DNA of 64,000 nt, from the NCBI RefSeq assembly GCF_011806455.1, contig NZ_JAATOT010000002.1:488493-552492 (forward strand), given 5' to 3'. The notes under the pieces are model-generated. The model saw nothing but the letters and a program-made list of their open reading frames with translations. It did no database searches and had not been told where the DNA came from. Position 1 is the stretch's first letter. Each line of letters starts with the position of its first letter. Of the stretch, positions 1 to 9,098 are shown one piece after another. This DNA comes from Celeribacter sp. HF31. GTDB lineage: Bacteria > Pseudomonadota > Alphaproteobacteria > Rhodobacterales > Rhodobacteraceae. A program made the position numbers and the translations under genes.

Positions 1-15
1 ATTCTCAAGCGGGAT

Positions 16-40
16 TATCCGAATTCCGGATTTATTCGGA
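16..40. promoter_or_regulatory. Operator-like inverted repeat before the XRE pair
   Basis: The sequence TCCGAAT, nine bases, then ATTCGGA forms an inverted repeat at 18-40. A third TCCGG half-site lies in the spacer. It overlaps the ribosome-binding region (GGAG, 38-41 area) of the downstream XRE gene, where an autoregulatory repressor would bind. The operator role is inference. Confidence 0.35.
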
Positions 41-46
41 GTTCAA

Positions 47-298
47 ATGATGGGAAGAACCTTGCGCAGTCCGGGCCACTTGGCCCTCATGGCGGCGCTG
101 AAACAGGCACGACTGAACGCAGGGCTGACACAGACCGAGTTAGCAGACCGCCTCGAACGGCCTCAGTCCTTCGTAGCCAAATACGAGAACGGTGAACGGA
201 AGGTGGAGGTCGTCGAATTCGTCCAGATCGTGAGAGCGATTGGATGCGATGGTCGTATGATCCTAGACGATGTTGCGCGTGCGGAACTGGGTGCATGA
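47..298 (+). CDS. XRE-family helix-turn-helix regulator
   Basis: This is an 83-residue protein made almost entirely of one Cro/C1-type HTH domain. Residues about 18-75 contain the pattern L-x-Q-x-R-x-x-x-G-L-T-Q-x-E-L-A followed by Q-S-x-V-x-K-Y-E-N-G-E-R, typical of the XRE fold. Two adjacent ATG codons (47 and 50) could start it, behind a GGAG Shine-Dalgarno. It overlaps the next XRE gene, so the two are probably translated together. Small HTH proteins like this control mobile-island or restriction genes. Its target is not shown by the sequence. Confidence 0.8.
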   Translation: MMGRTLRSPGHLALMAALKQARLNAGLTQTELADRLERPQSFVAKYENGERKVEVVEFVQIVRAIGCDGRMILDDVARAELGA

Positions 299-503
299 TA
301 CAGTCGAGGATTTCGGGAAGCGCCTGCGCGAGCTGCGCAAGGCACAGGGCTATTCACAGGAAGGCTTTGCCCTGACCGTGGAGCTTGACCGAACCTATAT
401 CAGCGGGATTGAACGCGGGGAACGGAATCCGGGTCTTAAGACGATCCTGAGGATCGCCGAGGCGCTCGAGGTGCCTGTGGCGGAACTGTTCAGTGCGGGA
501 TGA
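291..503 (+). CDS. XRE-family helix-turn-helix regulator, second of an overlapping pair
   Basis: This is a 70-residue Cro/C1-type HTH protein. The core contains G-K-R-L-R-E-L-R-K, Y-S-Q-E-G-F-A, D-R-T-Y-I-S-G-I-E-R-G-E-R-N-P and a C-terminal L-E-V-P-V-x-E-L-F. That layout matches the controller (C) proteins of restriction-modification systems and many phage repressors. I chose GTG at 291, which overlaps the previous stop by 8 bp; ATG at 270 in the same frame is an alternative. Two XRE proteins in tandem overlap suggest a heteromeric or counter-acting switch, which is inference. Confidence 0.78.
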   Translation: MHDTVEDFGKRLRELRKAQGYSQEGFALTVELDRTYISGIERGERNPGLKTILRIAEALEVPVAELFSAG

Positions 504-573
504 CGTGAACGGCCCATAGCCGCCATTGCCCATAGCCCAAAATGCAGCATTGCAGCTTACGCAAAGCAGCCGT

Positions 574-1272
574 TCACTTTACCGCAGATTTCAAGCTCAT
601 CCGCTTCTTTAGTGCCGTTGCAACCTCTGGCTTCAATTCAATCTTTGAGATGAGCTCAGAGAAACTATTTCCGTTGTAAATGCCGTAGTCCTTGCGCGCA
701 GTTTCTTCGATGCTGATCCTCCAGTTTTCAGCATCAAGAATAATGCTTCCAGCGTCAAATAGTCGATGTAGGTCTGCGCGGAGAGGGATACCATTCCAAG
801 CCTCATCCCCACCACCGCAAGATACAGGTATTATGTGCGCGGCCTCCAATACTGCCAAGGTCTCGCATCCAGAAATCAGACAACGCGCACCAAACATCTC
901 GAATACCTCACGTCGAAACTTAGCTTGCCGTGGCCGCTGCCAGACTTCGGCTAGTCTGCGTTGCCGCTCTGCTGCGATCTCAGCCTCGTTGCTCGCATTT
1001 TCGATCAGTTGAAACCCAAGTTTCTCGAAGTACTTTCGAAAAACGTTTGTGATAGGGTTATCGGTCATGGGATTTCCGGCGAGCTCATTAGCAAGACGAC
1101 CTAATGGCTTCACAGGGTAAGCCACACCTTCATGCATTAAGAAGCCGGTACTGGACTTTCGCATCTGCCCATTTGGCTTGGGATAATTTTCATACAGCCA
1201 AGCTAGCCCTTCGGCTTTCACACGGTCGATGGCCTCTTCGGCTTGATTTCGATCAAAGGTCAATTCGGTCAT
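574..1272 (-). CDS. HNH endonuclease domain protein
   Basis: This is a 232-residue protein with a C-terminal HNH_2-type nuclease motif. It shows a cysteine-rich entry (C-L-I-S-G-C), then L-E-A-A-H-I-I-P, W-N-G-I-P-L-R-x-D-L-H-R-L-F-D; the A-A-H, W-N-G and D-L-H residues would be the H-N-H catalytic set. The N-terminal ~110 residues are charged and unrecognised and may bind DNA or a partner. ATG at 1272 was chosen, with GAGGG upstream; an in-frame TTG at 1308 would add 12 residues. The protein lies in a defence-like island and points toward the XRE pair. It could be a type IV-like restriction nuclease or a homing-type enzyme. Confidence 0.82.
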   Translation of the reverse strand: MTELTFDRNQAEEAIDRVKAEGLAWLYENYPKPNGQMRKSSTGFLMHEGVAYPVKPLGRLANELAGNPMTDNPITNVFRKYFEKLGFQLIENASNEAEIAAERQRRLAEVWQRPRQAKFRREVFEMFGARCLISGCETLAVLEAAHIIPVSCGGGDEAWNGIPLRADLHRLFDAGSIILDAENWRISIEETARKDYGIYNGNSFSELISKIELKPEVATALKKRMSLKSAVK

Positions 1273-1425
1273 CTTATCAGTATCATCCCTCAAACTTGCT
1301 GATCGCAAAACTATCGTAACCTTGCTCTGGTGATAATCCCTGAGCGAAGGCTACTTCGGCCCAAACTAGACCATTACCCTAGCATCAAAATGCTGCAGCG
1401 CTACTCTCGAAAGCGTACATCCATA

Positions 1426-4400
1426 TCAAGGGTGCCAGCGCTCACCCACAGCGGCCTGCTCGTCTTCTCGACGGGCATCCCATTCATACCCTTCAGCAAT
1501 TGATATGAGGCTTTCCGACAAACGGGGGTGGGAGTTTCCATATCTAGCAGCAAGCTCTCGATAACGCTCGGCAAGCCTGCGTTCTTGCGCTCCGCCATCA
1601 TACGGGCTGCGCATCGTTACACCACGCGCATTGCGAACCCCCATACAGAACCGCTCCCTTAGTCCAGCAGATTCAGAGCCATCTAGGCAGTCCAAGATGA
1701 CATCTGGCAACCAGTCGTCCCAGGGCCGTCTCCTCGCCATCCGCGCGAGCAGGGCTCCTAGATGGGTTTCGGCGAATTCCTTGCGGTCAGCATCTCTAGC
1801 AAGTTGAAATGCACTTTCCATCCAGGCGTTGAATTGATCAGATGAAACTTCACCATCCTCGTCGGTACCAGGAACAGCATTCCACCCCTGAAGCGAATGG
1901 TATGCTAAGTCGGCTAAGAACTCTTTTTTCTCTGCAGAAAGCTCTTCTCGCTCCGGTTCATCTGCACCATCCCGACGACGGTAACGCCAGCAAAGTAGCT
2001 CAGCAAAGAGATTGGGGTCACGAGCAAGCTCTCGGTGCAATGCCAGCGTTCGTTCGTTATCTCGATGGCCGTGTGGGCACAAAAGTTTGACGAAGGGCAG
2101 TTCTAGGTTGGCGATTTGAGCATTAGTTATAGCTTCGTCTTCATGAAGGAACTTAAATACTTCATCTAACTCGTAAGAGCTTGGAAGCGGCCCATCCAGC
2201 TCCTCTCCGCGAGCAATTGCTTGCAGGGCATCCACCCAATGGGTGGCTGAGATTTTGTGTTTCCACAAACAAACGGCTGAGAATGCGGATCTCGGCCTCT
2301 GGTATTCGAGAAGCTTTGTAACGGCGTATTCTACTTCGTCGGATGGGGTGTCACTCCAGATACGAATTGATGCCGAATTCCAGAAGGCAGCCGCAACATC
2401 ATCCCCGAGGCTTTCCGCGACTTTCCAGCCGACTGAACGCCCCGGAAGGTGTTCCGCAAACCTCTGGCGGACCGCTTTACCTTCAAGAGCTCCTTGTTCC
2501 TTCAGGCTATCGGCCACGGCGGCAAGGTCGACCCACCCTGCACTCGAAAGCAGTTGCCGCAGGAAAGCATTGGACTGATCATTTTCCTCGGTGCGCAGCG
2601 CAGCCGAGACCCAGTGGGTCGACGTTTCCATTGCCGCATCTTGCGGTACCAAGACTAGAGCTACCAGGTCGGGTTGCTTCACGCTAAGCGCAAACGGAAG
2701 AACGGCTTGATCTCCCAATTGCTCCCTTATTTCAGCGATAGAGTTTCTGCGGCGTTCTTCGACAAGTTCGTTTTTCTCCTGCCATGACAAGCGCCCATTT
2801 TCATCGTCTTCCACCAGAGCGCGCCACTCAACGTGGGAGCTTTCAAACAGCCAACGGTGGCGAGCAGTCGGCGACTGAGGGGTCAACACCTCTTCCATAC
2901 GTCTAAGCGCTGCTGCTAATTGTTCGTCTTCTTTTCCGTCCTGATATGCGCGAAGAACATCGCGCCGACGAAGGTTGTGCCGAAGATCGGCTTTGTCCTC
3001 ATCGGTTGCTGTCTTTGACCAGTTCTCGACTTCGACTACTAACCGAGTCAGGTCATCAGGATGAAGACGTGTCGCAATTTCCAACAGCCGTTCAAGTTCC
3101 ACCTGATCAAAGGGAGCCATGTCCAGTAGCAGGCGGCTGGCTTCAACCGCCGATGCGCGGACATCCGCATCTGTCGGTGACGGCACTTCTGCATCCAATG
3201 CTCGCCATTGCGGCCTCGCGGTGCGTGACGCGAAATTTGGACCACCTCCTGGAAGAAGAGAGATGCAGACGTCCATCACAGGGTGGCGGAACTGTGCAGA
3301 CAAGCGCCGTAAGACAGTCGTCCTTTCCGTGGCGCTAAGAGCGGTGGCAGGCAACCAAGCTCTGAACAGCGCACGGGCCGTTAATTTCGGCGAGTTCGAA
3401 ACATTGTCTTCCACCTCCAAACGGCGAAGCCCAAAGACTATCTTTGCAACACGTGAAAAGTGAACTGGATGCCAGGCCAAAAGCTCAAGCGCCCAAAGCA
3501 AATTTGTCCGTAAGCACTCACCGCTTACGATGCCTTCAGTGGTTCCCATAATGGCGCGTATGGCCGGTTCCGGCTCTCTAAGCTCAGCTTCGAGGCAATC
3601 TAGGAACGCAGATGGCGATGCCTCCGCCAATGCACGCAAATGCCCCCGGATGGAAAGCCAACGTTCTTCATCTGCACCTTGCATTAGGGACCTAACGACT
3701 TCCCCAGCACGGTATGCGAGATCAACTTCCAACCTGTCACCGCAGATTTCTGCACCATGAACGGATAGAATGCACAACGCGTCGCCGAGACCGGAAAGCA
3801 GGGCTCCCGAAAAACTTCGCGCGTGCCCCAAAACATTGGCCATGTACCACTGATCTTGAGGTAGGTCTAAGGCGGGGTCTCTATCGCCCAGCAACTCCGG
3901 CAAGAGTTGAAAGAAGCGGTCCAAATCGTCTCTACTTATGTAATGCCCTACGGCAAAAAGCGCGTCGATTTGTGATACAACGACATTCACATGCCCATAG
4001 CGCGCAATTGGTGCGTCGTTCAGAGCGAGCAGTTCGTCTCGAACTGTATCTACTTCACCATCCCGAAAATCACCTAATAGCTGTAAAATTGTGCTATCAT
4101 CCAGGTTCTCGCGCTCGACCCAAGAGCCTGCCACTGCAAACGGGAGAACACTTTTTGCCGCTGCGCGATCTCTAACCCAACTAGGCCGCCGAACCTCAGG
4201 ATCATCGGAGAGCTGACGCCGCAATACAGGAACAGAATGGCCAACTTTGATGGAGAGGTTGTCCGCGTCATCACGCGATAGCCCCATGCTCTCAAGTTCA
4301 GCGCGAAAGGTTTCTGAGGGCACGTGCGAAAGCAGCAACGCCTCCCTGACGTCTAAACGCCCCTTGGAATAGGCACGGACAATCGTCAAATTTCGTCGAT

Positions 4401-5217
4401 CACCAAAGTCTAGCTCCTCCCCATCTTCGACATCCGCAACGACAATAAGGTGGTTTGCGCTCGTAGGAATTCTGACATCGCGAGATGTGGCAATAACTGT
4501 CTTATCGAGGAGATCGAGGGCATCGGCTTCGATCATCGTCGCAACGACAAATGCAACGGCCTCCCGTCTATCGTCAGCTTGAACCGGGACTATCGGCTCT
4601 CGGTCACGAAGCTTCTGCAACAACACGCTCTGCTCGTTGTGTCGCCTAGAAGAAACAAGCTTGATGGACAATGGCGGCACCGAAGCTGTCGCCCAACTAT
4701 TCCACCATTCGTGAGGTGTCTTCAGCCCAGGCCAGGTGACACCCAGCTTTTCACCCAGCCAACGGGCCGTCGCAGGCGCTTCTTCCAGCCAAGTTTCAAG
4801 GTCTATGGCGTCGAACGCCTCAACGGTCGCCCAAGCGCCTTCACCACGACGCTCTTCAAGCCAGTCTTCTTTTCCGTTCCACCTCCTCGGCGTCACGAAG
4901 ACGAATGCGCTATTCTCTCGCTGGTCTTTCGGCGTTGAGTCAGTTCTCTTTAGATAATCACCATCGGCTTTACTTCGAGGGTCTACATTACAACCCATTT
5001 CCCATACGCTTCTACCTTCCGGCACCCAAACAGTAGCGGCTTCACATTCAACTTGACCGTCAAGCCCAGGCAAATCGACCGCCTCGTTTCCGGGAAAGCG
5101 CATCGAGACAAGGGATTTCGCGGTCTCTCCAATCAGGCGACGAATAAGTATTGGTAGGTTGCTACGGCATTCGTGGCGGCCGGCCCATTGGCGTATTGCA
5201 GTTTCATCAACCGGCAT
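1426..5217 (-). CDS. Large protein with N-terminal PD-(D/E)XK nuclease signature and degenerate STAND-like NTPase region
   Basis: This 1263-residue protein is the largest gene in the island. Near the N-terminus D53 (G-L-D-G), E73 (W-E-M-G) and K83 (S-K-A-D) are spaced as in PD-(D/E)XK/Mrr-like nucleases and are followed by a beta-strand F-V-F-V-T-P. Around residues 200-300 lies a stretch with the beta-alpha pattern of a P-loop NTPase (P-I-V-P-V-Q-A-D-D-R-R-E-A-V-A-F), but with no GxxxxGK[ST]. The remaining ~900 residues look alpha-helical and repeat-like and are rich in Leu, Glu, Asp and Arg. This layout resembles nuclease-STAND antiphage proteins, but I cannot name a family. The start at 5217 has a GAGG Shine-Dalgarno; the frame stays open to 5418. 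Confidence 0.75.
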   Translation of the reverse strand: MPVDETAIRQWAGRHECRSNLPILIRRLIGETAKSLVSMRFPGNEAVDLPGLDGQVECEAATVWVPEGRSVWEMGCNVDPRSKADGDYLKRTDSTPKDQRENSAFVFVTPRRWNGKEDWLEERRGEGAWATVEAFDAIDLETWLEEAPATARWLGEKLGVTWPGLKTPHEWWNSWATASVPPLSIKLVSSRRHNEQSVLLQKLRDREPIVPVQADDRREAVAFVVATMIEADALDLLDKTVIATSRDVRIPTSANHLIVVADVEDGEELDFGDRRNLTIVRAYSKGRLDVREALLLSHVPSETFRAELESMGLSRDDADNLSIKVGHSVPVLRRQLSDDPEVRRPSWVRDRAAAKSVLPFAVAGSWVERENLDDSTILQLLGDFRDGEVDTVRDELLALNDAPIARYGHVNVVVSQIDALFAVGHYISRDDLDRFFQLLPELLGDRDPALDLPQDQWYMANVLGHARSFSGALLSGLGDALCILSVHGAEICGDRLEVDLAYRAGEVVRSLMQGADEERWLSIRGHLRALAEASPSAFLDCLEAELREPEPAIRAIMGTTEGIVSGECLRTNLLWALELLAWHPVHFSRVAKIVFGLRRLEVEDNVSNSPKLTARALFRAWLPATALSATERTTVLRRLSAQFRHPVMDVCISLLPGGGPNFASRTARPQWRALDAEVPSPTDADVRASAVEASRLLLDMAPFDQVELERLLEIATRLHPDDLTRLVVEVENWSKTATDEDKADLRHNLRRRDVLRAYQDGKEDEQLAAALRRMEEVLTPQSPTARHRWLFESSHVEWRALVEDDENGRLSWQEKNELVEERRRNSIAEIREQLGDQAVLPFALSVKQPDLVALVLVPQDAAMETSTHWVSAALRTEENDQSNAFLRQLLSSAGWVDLAAVADSLKEQGALEGKAVRQRFAEHLPGRSVGWKVAESLGDDVAAAFWNSASIRIWSDTPSDEVEYAVTKLLEYQRPRSAFSAVCLWKHKISATHWVDALQAIARGEELDGPLPSSYELDEVFKFLHEDEAITNAQIANLELPFVKLLCPHGHRDNERTLALHRELARDPNLFAELLCWRYRRRDGADEPEREELSAEKKEFLADLAYHSLQGWNAVPGTDEDGEVSSDQFNAWMESAFQLARDADRKEFAETHLGALLARMARRRPWDDWLPDVILDCLDGSESAGLRERFCMGVRNARGVTMRSPYDGGAQERRLAERYRELAARYGNSHPRLSESLISIAEGYEWDARREDEQAAVGERWHP

Positions 5218-5638
5218 GGTGACCTCATTGGGCTTGGGACTCTGTTCAGCCCAGAGTAAGCGTTTGAGTTGATTTGGTGCAATGCGCCCGGTGAGAGTAA
5301 AGTCTGCTTTGTGGGAGTGCGGATGAAAATCTTGCGCTTGCAGCGAATGGCCGGAATTCGCCCTTATTTTTCGTCGAATTTGATACCCTAAGCCGCCTTT
5401 CGGGCTCAAGTTTCTCACTGCAACGCGGCGTCAGAGAAGCGTTCGCTCGTCCACGTCGGCATGCTTTTGCTAATTGACTTCGAGATTAGCCAGCAGAAAC
5501 TGAAGCAGGCAGGTTATTGGGAAACTAGGGGTACCTCAATTTGAGGGATGATCTATTCTAGTTGGTGGACCACTTTCAGAGGCACACTTTCGGCAGCACG
5601 TCACAAAGTCCAACATTTTCACTTTTACAGAATCGAGA
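5218..5638. other. Divergent intergenic region between two giant island genes
   Basis: This is about 420 bp without a convincing gene and more AT-rich than the flanking nuclease gene. It must hold the promoters of both divergent genes. A perfect 13-bp palindrome (CCTCAA-T-TTGAGG, 5534-5546) lies about 95 bp before the rightward gene and is a candidate operator. A 71-codon ORF from 5548 overlaps the next gene and shows no protein-like features. Confidence 0.4.
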
Positions 5639-8600
5639 GTGGGGGCAAAATCCAAACATTACAATTGTTGGATCAGTACTTTGAGACATTCGAAAAAACT
5701 CTATCGCCTACTCTTTGGGATTCTGTCTGCTTTGCTTGTGGCCGTTCAAGTTTCAGCCGATGAGTGGAATTGGCCCGTAGAAGAACTTGAATATCTTTCA
5801 GCCGAACAATCCACACCCAATAATTCACAGAATTTCGGTGCTTACCATTTCAGCCGAGCGCTATACTTGAATATCTTTTCAAAGCTGGAAGAAATCGATC
5901 CGAAGCCGAACAACCCTGCTTATTTGAATGAGTACTGTGACGTCTTAACGGGAGAATTCGAAGCTGCTGAAGAGGATCTTGCATTGGTTGCTGGTGCGGT
6001 CATGGGTCGAGTGTATAACGGTAGCCGATGGACGTTAAATTCAAGTGATATCCCGGCCGTATTCAGCCCCATTTCAAACATATGGGACAGCGTGGAAGAA
6101 GGCGACCATCCTGCTCTAAAGGCACTTGGCTCGATGGTTAAGCACTATGCGGAAGCGAAGTCAATTTTCTCATTTGCGGTTGATAGTTGTGATTTACTCA
6201 AAAGAGATGGGTATCTATTCGAGTCTTCCCGCCTGGAGATCTCGGGCAACCAGTTCGGCGCGGTATCAGAGATTTTGCAAGCTCCCGAACAGCTTTCAAA
6301 ATTTAGAACTTTTGCTCAAAACTGGATTTCACAACTTCCAACAGCCGAATATTTGGAAATGGGCATACCCGCCGGTATCTACCACTTCAGCGACGCTGAA
6401 CGGCTAGAGGATCAGACCGATTCTGATCAGAACTACCTCGGTCTCCCCCAGCGAGTTGATCCGAATAGGGCCGTGTATGAATATGTGTGCGATAGGCCGG
6501 ATTCGGGACATGAGTTTGAATGTCGTAACGTAGAACCGTTAGGCGCGGAAAAGCTGCTAGTCCAATTATTGGAAAGCACACCCACGATAGGGCTTTATGC
6601 CAATGACGAATTTTTATCGCGAGTTTTGGCACAATATTCGGCACTCTACGGAACCGCCCCCAAAACTCTTAGTTTTAAAAATTTGGCCATAAACATCGAT
6701 CTAACGGAAAGTGGGATAGTTATTCCGTCCATTGAAATCCATGGTGTTGTTAGTGGCTCAATTTTCTTTCTACCAAGCAACTTCAATGAGATTGAAGTAT
6801 CTAGATCGATAGTTCATGACTTGAATTCAGAACGGTTTGATGTCGATGAGAACAAGGCATCGCCTATGAACTTCAGCGTGACCGAGACCCAAATGGGTTT
6901 TCTGAATTCAGACAACCTCAAAGCAAGCACGGTTTACATCCGAGGTGTCACGGGCATTCAGCAGTATCTTATCAAAAAACTTTCAGATTTCGACCCTCAC
7001 TCGTTCGGCGATCCAACCCAAGACCAATCCTTATGTGCAGGAGAGGACGCGCAAACAGGCCAACAGTTGGGCGCTAGATTATCCATCGAAAACGCACATT
7101 TCGAATGGTTCACGATGCGAGACAGCTCCATTTGCTCTTTGGACTTGGAGGGCTCGAAGACCGAGTACGATGTGGAAATATCGAACACACGGGTCGGGCA
7201 AGCTGTCTATTTGTCCTCCGCAAAAGCTCGAGGATTCGATCTTGAGAAAATTACCGGAGTAAGACCGGAAAGGACCGAAGAAGATGATAGCAGCTTTCCA
7301 ATTCTAAACATGTATGATGCGGACGTGGAGGAAGAAATCAGCCTCTCGGACATCACCGGATTTCACGACATCCGCCTGAGAAAAACAACGTCAAGCGTCA
7401 TTAGGATCAACCGTGGCCACATATCCGGCACTATGAACTTGTGGGGAGCTAAAGCTTCACAATTATTTCTAGACAATTTCAACATCGATGAGACTCTATC
7501 TTTTTGGTACGCTAACATCGATGCAATTCAGCTTGGCGGTGAGGACGGTGAAATCGCCAAAATCGCGCGCATCGAGGCGCCGCATCTGCGCTCACAACTT
7601 CAATTAAACCTAGGTGACCTTGAGACAGAATTTCTTGATTTTTCCAATGCTCAAACGGGTCACCTGAGATTTACATGCGTAAAGGTGTCAGGTCCGGTCT
7701 ACATGACGGACGTTCGCAACGACGAAGTTGTTTGGTTGGATCGCGTAAATGCTAAAGGTGCGTACTTCGGTGGCCTACACTCCCCCAAACTTTACACGCA
7801 CTATAAACCTCAAACGTCGACCGGCGCCGAGGACATGGATAGCGCGAATGAAAAGGGCGATCAGCAAGAAGAAAGCGATGCCGAAAGCAATACCCGTTCC
7901 GTTTCAAAATCTGCGGAACACTGTGCAAACCTAGAAAATCGATTTGGCGTTCTTCATCTAGAAGAAAGCCAAATAGAAATCGCACAAATCAATGTAGAAA
8001 TCAGCCATCAATTGATATTGAATCGCGCCAAGATCGGCAGCTTAACCATGGTACACGCCCTCAGTAAAATTTCGGAAAATGCCTATCTCAATTTCCGCCA
8101 AGCGACGATCGGCTCAATTCTTTTACCGAAGGACTATTTTGGAAAAAACGGAGCGGGAAAGCGCCCATTCTTGGATGTAACGGGAGCTGATATTGGCTTC
8201 TTCCAAATTGCCAGCGCCCAAGATGAGTCTTCTACCGGTATGAGGGATGGTGCCTTGATCCCTGTAAATCTGGAAGAGATTATAAAACAAAATTCAAGGG
8301 ACGCGAAGCTCTACGATGCCTTCTTATTTGACAGTCTTCTCCCCGCGCTGCGCCAATCCCCGGAGTTTTACTCAACCGCGGAGTATAACGCGGAAACCTA
8401 CGCTATCGTCCGAAACTCCCTGCAACGACTGGGATTATTCGACCTGTCGCGAAAAATCGCGATCGAACAAAACGATCACTATCGAGCTGCCACGAACGAA
8501 AGAGCAACAAAAGTCATTTACGGTTTGGGTCGCGCGCTTACACGGTACGGTTATGAGACCTATCGAGCGGTGTTCTACTTGCTTGGCCTTTGGCTGGCCG

Positions 8601-8896
8601 GTTTCGCAGTCTTACTGCTGGACCAGATTCTGATGCTTAGAAAACAAGATGGAAAACTGCATCGACCCAAATTGTGGGAAGCACTCAACAAATGCGTGTT
8701 TTATAGTCTGGACAGAACAGTTCCAACGCTAGTGCTCGACGAAGTATTTAATTCTCCGGCGACCAGCGGCGACCGCCCCTACAGAGCGCGCACTCAAACC
8801 AGTGCCTGGGTGATTTCAGTGTTGTATATCCAGCGCATGCTCGCGTTTTTGGTTATAGCATTCGCCATCGGAGGCCTGTTCAATGTGTACCAATAG
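5639..8896 (+). CDS. Membrane-anchored beta-helix-like protein, uncharacterised
   Basis: This is a 1085-residue protein. A signal peptide or N-terminal anchor (L-L-F-G-I-L-S-A-L-L-V-A-V, then V-S-A before D-E-W) precedes a very long extracytoplasmic-looking region. From about residue 330 to 860 it shows irregular 18-22-residue repeats of alternating hydrophobic strands (I-x-L-x-x-S, L-x-L-x-x-x-x-I) like a right-handed beta-helix or degenerate pentapeptide solenoid. Near the C-terminus is a helical segment (Y-A-I-V-R-N-S-L-Q-R-L-G), then a hydrophobic stretch at about 980-1005 and another at about 1060-1083. The start is GTG 5639; TTG 5681 would give a more canonical signal peptide. Codon use is AT-rich, unlike its neighbours. 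No catalytic motif was found. Confidence 0.7.
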   Translation: MGAKSKHYNCWISTLRHSKKLYRLLFGILSALLVAVQVSADEWNWPVEELEYLSAEQSTPNNSQNFGAYHFSRALYLNIFSKLEEIDPKPNNPAYLNEYCDVLTGEFEAAEEDLALVAGAVMGRVYNGSRWTLNSSDIPAVFSPISNIWDSVEEGDHPALKALGSMVKHYAEAKSIFSFAVDSCDLLKRDGYLFESSRLEISGNQFGAVSEILQAPEQLSKFRTFAQNWISQLPTAEYLEMGIPAGIYHFSDAERLEDQTDSDQNYLGLPQRVDPNRAVYEYVCDRPDSGHEFECRNVEPLGAEKLLVQLLESTPTIGLYANDEFLSRVLAQYSALYGTAPKTLSFKNLAINIDLTESGIVIPSIEIHGVVSGSIFFLPSNFNEIEVSRSIVHDLNSERFDVDENKASPMNFSVTETQMGFLNSDNLKASTVYIRGVTGIQQYLIKKLSDFDPHSFGDPTQDQSLCAGEDAQTGQQLGARLSIENAHFEWFTMRDSSICSLDLEGSKTEYDVEISNTRVGQAVYLSSAKARGFDLEKITGVRPERTEEDDSSFPILNMYDADVEEEISLSDITGFHDIRLRKTTSSVIRINRGHISGTMNLWGAKASQLFLDNFNIDETLSFWYANIDAIQLGGEDGEIAKIARIEAPHLRSQLQLNLGDLETEFLDFSNAQTGHLRFTCVKVSGPVYMTDVRNDEVVWLDRVNAKGAYFGGLHSPKLYTHYKPQTSTGAEDMDSANEKGDQQEESDAESNTRSVSKSAEHCANLENRFGVLHLEESQIEIAQINVEISHQLILNRAKIGSLTMVHALSKISENAYLNFRQATIGSILLPKDYFGKNGAGKRPFLDVTGADIGFFQIASAQDESSTGMRDGALIPVNLEEIIKQNSRDAKLYDAFLFDSLLPALRQSPEFYSTAEYNAETYAIVRNSLQRLGLFDLSRKIAIEQNDHYRAATNERATKVIYGLGRALTRYGYETYRAVFYLLGLWLAGFAVLLLDQILMLRKQDGKLHRPKLWEALNKCVFYSLDRTVPTLVLDEVFNSPATSGDRPYRARTQTSAWVISVLYIQRMLAFLVIAFAIGGLFNVYQ

Positions 8897-9098
8897 CAGA
8901 ATAGCTTTTCCCCTCCTCAAGACACTGAAAGCTACAGTTGATGCTTGGTACGAGGTGAATAAATGCCACTAACTTTGCTGCTCGGCGGCCGGTGCCTATC
9001 AGCGCTTTCACATAAATAAGGGAACGGGGCGCTGAACGCCCGCTTTGCTTCCGAATGGAGACTTTCAGTCAAGACGCGGCGAATGTCCGCATTCCGCC

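Noticed and set aside
5548..5763. 71-residue ORF before the beta-helix protein
   Set aside because: It overlaps the signal-peptide region of the larger gene in another frame and shows no protein-like pattern.
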